From Bacillota bacterium (lineage in GTDB: Bacteria; Bacillota; Clostridia; Peptostreptococcales; Anaerovoracaceae), in assembly GCA_022706625.1 (NCBI GenBank), contig JAKJCD010000076.1:1-8773 (forward strand): DNA of 8,773 nt. Reading direction: 5' to 3'. The notes under the pieces were generated by a model, which saw nothing but the letters and a program-made list of their open reading frames with translations, was not told the origin of the DNA and did not search any database. Position 1 is the first letter of the stretch, and every line of letters begins with the position of its first letter. The position numbers and the translations under genes are program-made. Shown here piece by piece: positions 6,604 through 8,773 of the stretch.

Positions 6604-7863
6604 ATGATAATTAACAGAACATTAAACAACGGTATTCGAGTGGTCATGGAAAGCCTCCCTTTTGTGCAGTCTGTATCAGTCGGCATATGGGTCAGGGCTG
6701 GTTCCGTCGATGAGCTCCCGGTTTATTCAGGGATATCTCACCTCATTGAACACATGTTGTTTAAGGGTACAAAAAGCAGGAGTGCAAAGAAAATTGCTGA
6801 GGATGTGGACCGTATCGGTGGCCATATGAATGCTTTTACCGGGAAAGAGGCTACATGCTACTATATTAAAACCCTTGAAAAAAATGTTGATAAGGCATGC
6901 GACATATTGATAGATATGTTCATGAACTCAGTATTCGATCCGGATGAATTAAAAAAAGAAAAAGATGTTATATTTGAGGAAATCAAGATGATAGAAGATA
7001 ACCCGGAGGATCTTGCGGGAGATTTGCTGCTTGAGATGGTATTCCGGGGGACGGCGCTGGAACAGTCAATTATAGGTACCCGCGAATCCCTGGAGGGCAT
7101 CGCAAGAGACTCGATCATTGATTTTCTCTCACAGAAATACACTACCGATAACATTGTAATATCGGTGGCAGGCAGCTTTGACGCCGATCATATCTGTGAA
7201 CTGTTCAACGAGAGCTTCCTTGCGGCACAGTCCGGAAAATCAAGAACACCGGGTCACAAGGCGCAGTATGAGCCTTCTTATCAGGTTAGGGTCAAAGATG
7301 TGGAACAAAGCCATATCTGCATGGGCGTGAAGGGAATAGCTCAAGAGGATCCGCTGTATTTCCCAATGGCTCTTTTAAATAATATTATAGGCGGGAGCAT
7401 GAGTTCCCGGCTCTTTCAGAATATACGGGAACAGAAGGGGCTTGCGTATTCGGTCTACTCCAGCTCAAACTCATATGTAACCGACGGGATCTACAGCATA
7501 TATGCGGGGGTAAGCCATACAAAGATTGAGGCGGCCATCGATGCTATAGCAGAAGAAATGAAGCTTGTAAAAACCAGCGGCATTGGGAGCGAGGAACTGT
7601 CAATAGCTAAAGAACAGCTGAAAAGCAGTTATGTCTTCAGTCAGGAGAATGTGAACAACCGGATGTACGCAAACGGTAAGAATACTTTACTCCTGTCCCG
7701 TGTCCTTACAGCGCAGGAGATCATAGAGCGGATCGACCAAGTGGAAGAGGAAGCAATGCTTAGGGCGACGGATTTGATTGCGGATATAGGCCGGTATTCG
7801 GCAGTATTGGTCAGCAGTAAAGATTATGATATCTGTTCAAAGATAGTGGGTTTAGCGGTATGA
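6604..7863 (+). CDS. M16 family zinc metallopeptidase (MlpA/YmxG-like)
   Basis: This is a 419-aa, single-subunit, pitrilysin/processing-peptidase-type protein. The inverted zinc motif HLIEH is at 46-50 (H46, E49, H50), and the distal zinc ligand is E126 in FEEIKMIEDNPEDL, at the normal spacing. The second half has the characteristic GGSMSSRLFQNIREQKGLAY segment (about 263-282), which supplies the Arg/Tyr pair typical of active M16 partners. No signal peptide or membrane segment is visible, so it is probably cytoplasmic. The physiological substrate is unknown to me. AAGGAGA (6587-6593) lies 10 nt upstream of the ATG. Its place after pnp and the YlxY-like gene matches mlpA/ymxG of Bacillus subtilis. 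The stop codon overlaps the dut start. Confidence 0.92.
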   Translation: MIINRTLNNGIRVVMESLPFVQSVSVGIWVRAGSVDELPVYSGISHLIEHMLFKGTKSRSAKKIAEDVDRIGGHMNAFTGKEATCYYIKTLEKNVDKACDILIDMFMNSVFDPDELKKEKDVIFEEIKMIEDNPEDLAGDLLLEMVFRGTALEQSIIGTRESLEGIARDSIIDFLSQKYTTDNIVISVAGSFDADHICELFNESFLAAQSGKSRTPGHKAQYEPSYQVRVKDVEQSHICMGVKGIAQEDPLYFPMALLNNIIGGSMSSRLFQNIREQKGLAYSVYSSSNSYVTDGIYSIYAGVSHTKIEAAIDAIAEEMKLVKTSGIGSEELSIAKEQLKSSYVFSQENVNNRMYANGKNTLLLSRVLTAQEIIERIDQVEEEAMLRATDLIADIGRYSAVLVSSKDYDICSKIVGLAV

Positions 7864-8288
7864 AAATCAAAATCACAACTCAAGGGGGAGACCTTCCGAG
7901 CTATGAGACAGAAGGCTCTGCCGGAATGGATATTCGGGCCTTTGTCAAGGAGCCGGTTAAGCTGGACCCGGGCGAAAGGAAGCTGATACCTACCGGGATA
8001 GCTATAGAATTGCCGAAAGGTTATGAAGCGCAGATACGCGCAAGGAGCGGGCTTTCTGTAAAATTCGGAATAGGACTGGTAAACGGAGTAGGGACAATTG
8101 ACAGCGATTACAGGGGCGAAATAAAAGTCGGGCTGATAAATCTTGGCGAAGATCCATATACGATAAACAACGGTGATCGTATTGCGCAGATGATCATTGC
8201 AAAATATGAGACCGCTGAATGGGAGCTTTCTGATGAATTAAACAGAAGTTCCCGCGGAAGCGGAGGCTTTGGTCATACCGGGATCTGA
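7860..8288 (+). CDS. dut: Deoxyuridine 5'-triphosphate nucleotidohydrolase (dUTPase)
   Basis: dUTPase hydrolyses dUTP to dUMP and pyrophosphate. This keeps uracil out of DNA and supplies dUMP for thymidylate synthesis. The 142-aa product is a typical homotrimeric dUTPase with all five motifs: GSAGMDIRA (19-27), ARSGLSVKFGI (61-71), GVGTIDSDYRGE (76-87) with the catalytic D81, GDRIAQMII (105-113), and the C-terminal lid RGSGGFGHTG (132-141). The ATG overlaps the M16 stop (7860-7863, ATGA) and there is only a weak GTGGG upstream, so translation is probably coupled to the peptidase. In Bacillus subtilis a different gene, ymxH, follows mlpA; I recall dut in this position in some clostridia but cannot check it here. 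Confidence 0.96.
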   Translation: MKIKITTQGGDLPSYETEGSAGMDIRAFVKEPVKLDPGERKLIPTGIAIELPKGYEAQIRARSGLSVKFGIGLVNGVGTIDSDYRGEIKVGLINLGEDPYTINNGDRIAQMIIAKYETAEWELSDELNRSSRGSGGFGHTGI

Positions 8289-8306
8289 CTCTTGCATAGT
8301 TTTGCA

Positions 8307-8351
8307 CCTTCTGCATTTATCATCGCATATATTAGTAATAAATGCAGGAGG
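8307..8351 (+). promoter_or_regulatory. 14-bp hairpin sequestering the catalase-like gene's Shine-Dalgarno
   Basis: CCTTCTGCATTTAT (8307-8320) pairs along its whole length with ATAAATGCAGGAGG (8338-8351): 13 Watson-Crick pairs and one G-U (T8310 with G8348), around a 17-nt AT-rich loop. The consensus Shine-Dalgarno AGGAGG (8346-8351) forms the base of the 3' arm, 8 nt before the ATG. In the folded mRNA the ribosome binding site would be fully paired. There is no T-run after it on either strand, so it is not an intrinsic terminator. Confidence 0.65.
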
Positions 8352-8359
8352 CCTTGTTT

Positions 8360-8773
8360 ATGCTCACCATAGGATTGATAGAAGATCTTGCCCGGCTAAA
8401 CCGGCTGAGGCAACCGGAACCTTTATTATTTGCCAAGGGTGCAGGAGCTAAAGGTGTTTTCGTTCCTTACATTTCGATGAAGGAATATACCAAGGCCTGT
8501 TTCCTTCAGGATGCAGAAACAGAAACCCCTGTTTTTGTGCGTTTTTCCCGAATGATGGGAAGGGCCGGATCGTCCGATACGGCAAGGGATATAAGGGGCT
8601 TTTTTGTAAAATTCTTTACCGGAGAAGGTATATATGATATGCCGGGAGTCAACATTCCGGTAGCATTTATTAAAGATCCTGAGAAATATCCGGCTTTGCT
8701 TGAGGCCTTAAGTCCTTGCACTAAAACCAATATTATGGAGCCGGAACGTCTATGGCGGTTTGTAGCCGAAAAT
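8360..8773 (+). CDS. Catalase-fold heme protein, N-terminal part (3' end outside window), distal His replaced by Phe
   Basis: The frame from the ATG at 8360 stays open for 138 codons to the window edge. It begins with a short leader (MLTIGLIEDLARLNRLRQPE), then FAKGAGAKGVF (24-34), TPVFVRFSRMMGRAGSSDTARDIRGF (56-81) in two adjoining blocks, and GVNIPVAFIKDPEKYP (96-111). These align with catalase core motifs HAKGAGAxGxF, TPVFVRFSxxxGxxGSxDTxRDxRGF and GNNTPVFFIRDPxKFP. Ser63, Asn98 and Phe103 correspond to known heme-pocket residues (human Ser114, Asn148, Phe153). The distal histidine (human His75) is Phe24 here, and the preceding Arg72 position is Pro. Without this His, ordinary catalase turnover is unlikely. 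The N-terminal arm is much shorter than in classical catalases. AGGAGG at 8346-8351 fixes the start. The proximal heme Tyr and the C-terminus lie beyond the window. Confidence 0.85.
   Translation, partial: MLTIGLIEDLARLNRLRQPEPLLFAKGAGAKGVFVPYISMKEYTKACFLQDAETETPVFVRFSRMMGRAGSSDTARDIRGFFVKFFTGEGIYDMPGVNIPVAFIKDPEKYPALLEALSPCTKTNIMEPERLWRFVAEN

Noticed and set aside
8302..8333. Possible promoter for the catalase-like gene (TTGCAC 8302-8307, TATATT 8328-8333)
   Set aside because: The spacer is 20 nt, outside the normal range, and a start there would remove the 5' arm of the conspicuous hairpin. It remains possible but is not supported enough to list.
8307..8351. Hairpin as an intrinsic terminator for dut, or as a PerR-type operator
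   Set aside because: No T-run follows the stem on either strand. The half-sites are separated by 17 nt and do not resemble the compact PerR box, so ribosome-binding-site sequestration is the better explanation.

Overview
This is a contiguous, almost entirely plus-strand stretch of a bacterial chromosome. Gene order and protein type point to Bacillota, most likely an anaerobic member of the Clostridia. The reasons are the chain rbfA - nrnA - truB - ribF - rpsO - pnp, followed by a YlxY/PdaB-type deacetylase, an M16 (MlpA/YmxG-type) peptidase and dut, together with strong AGGAGG-like ribosome binding sites. I cannot place it to genus. No mobile element, CRISPR array, tRNA or rRNA is visible.

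Region 1 (1-3150) is a tightly packed translation, RNA-turnover and cofactor cluster. It holds the 3' part of rbfA (30S maturation), nrnA (nanoRNA/pAp hydrolysis), truB (tRNA pseudouridine-55) and ribF (FMN/FAD synthesis). Genes overlap or are spaced by 2 nt, so translational coupling is likely. The rbfA 3' end looks damaged: the reading frame stops early, and the expected C-terminal residues appear immediately afterwards in another frame, with about 15 family residues missing between.

Region 2 (3112-5762) is the rpsO-pnp unit. A near-consensus promoter lies inside the end of ribF. It is followed by a folded leader that probably mediates S15 autoregulation, then rpsO, a perfect 12-bp hairpin, pnp, and a U-tract terminator.

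Region 3 (5763-8288) holds a membrane-anchored polysaccharide-deacetylase-like protein with unusual catalytic motifs, an M16 zinc peptidase and dUTPase. The last two overlap by 4 nt.

Region 4 (8289-8773) starts a separate gene: the N-terminal 138 residues of a catalase-fold protein in which the distal heme histidine is replaced by phenylalanine. Its perfect Shine-Dalgarno sequence lies within one arm of a 14-bp hairpin.

Most of the window is a conserved housekeeping locus. The unusual parts are the catalase-like protein with its sequestered ribosome binding site, the non-canonical deacetylase and the broken rbfA end. I found no convincing new multi-gene system.
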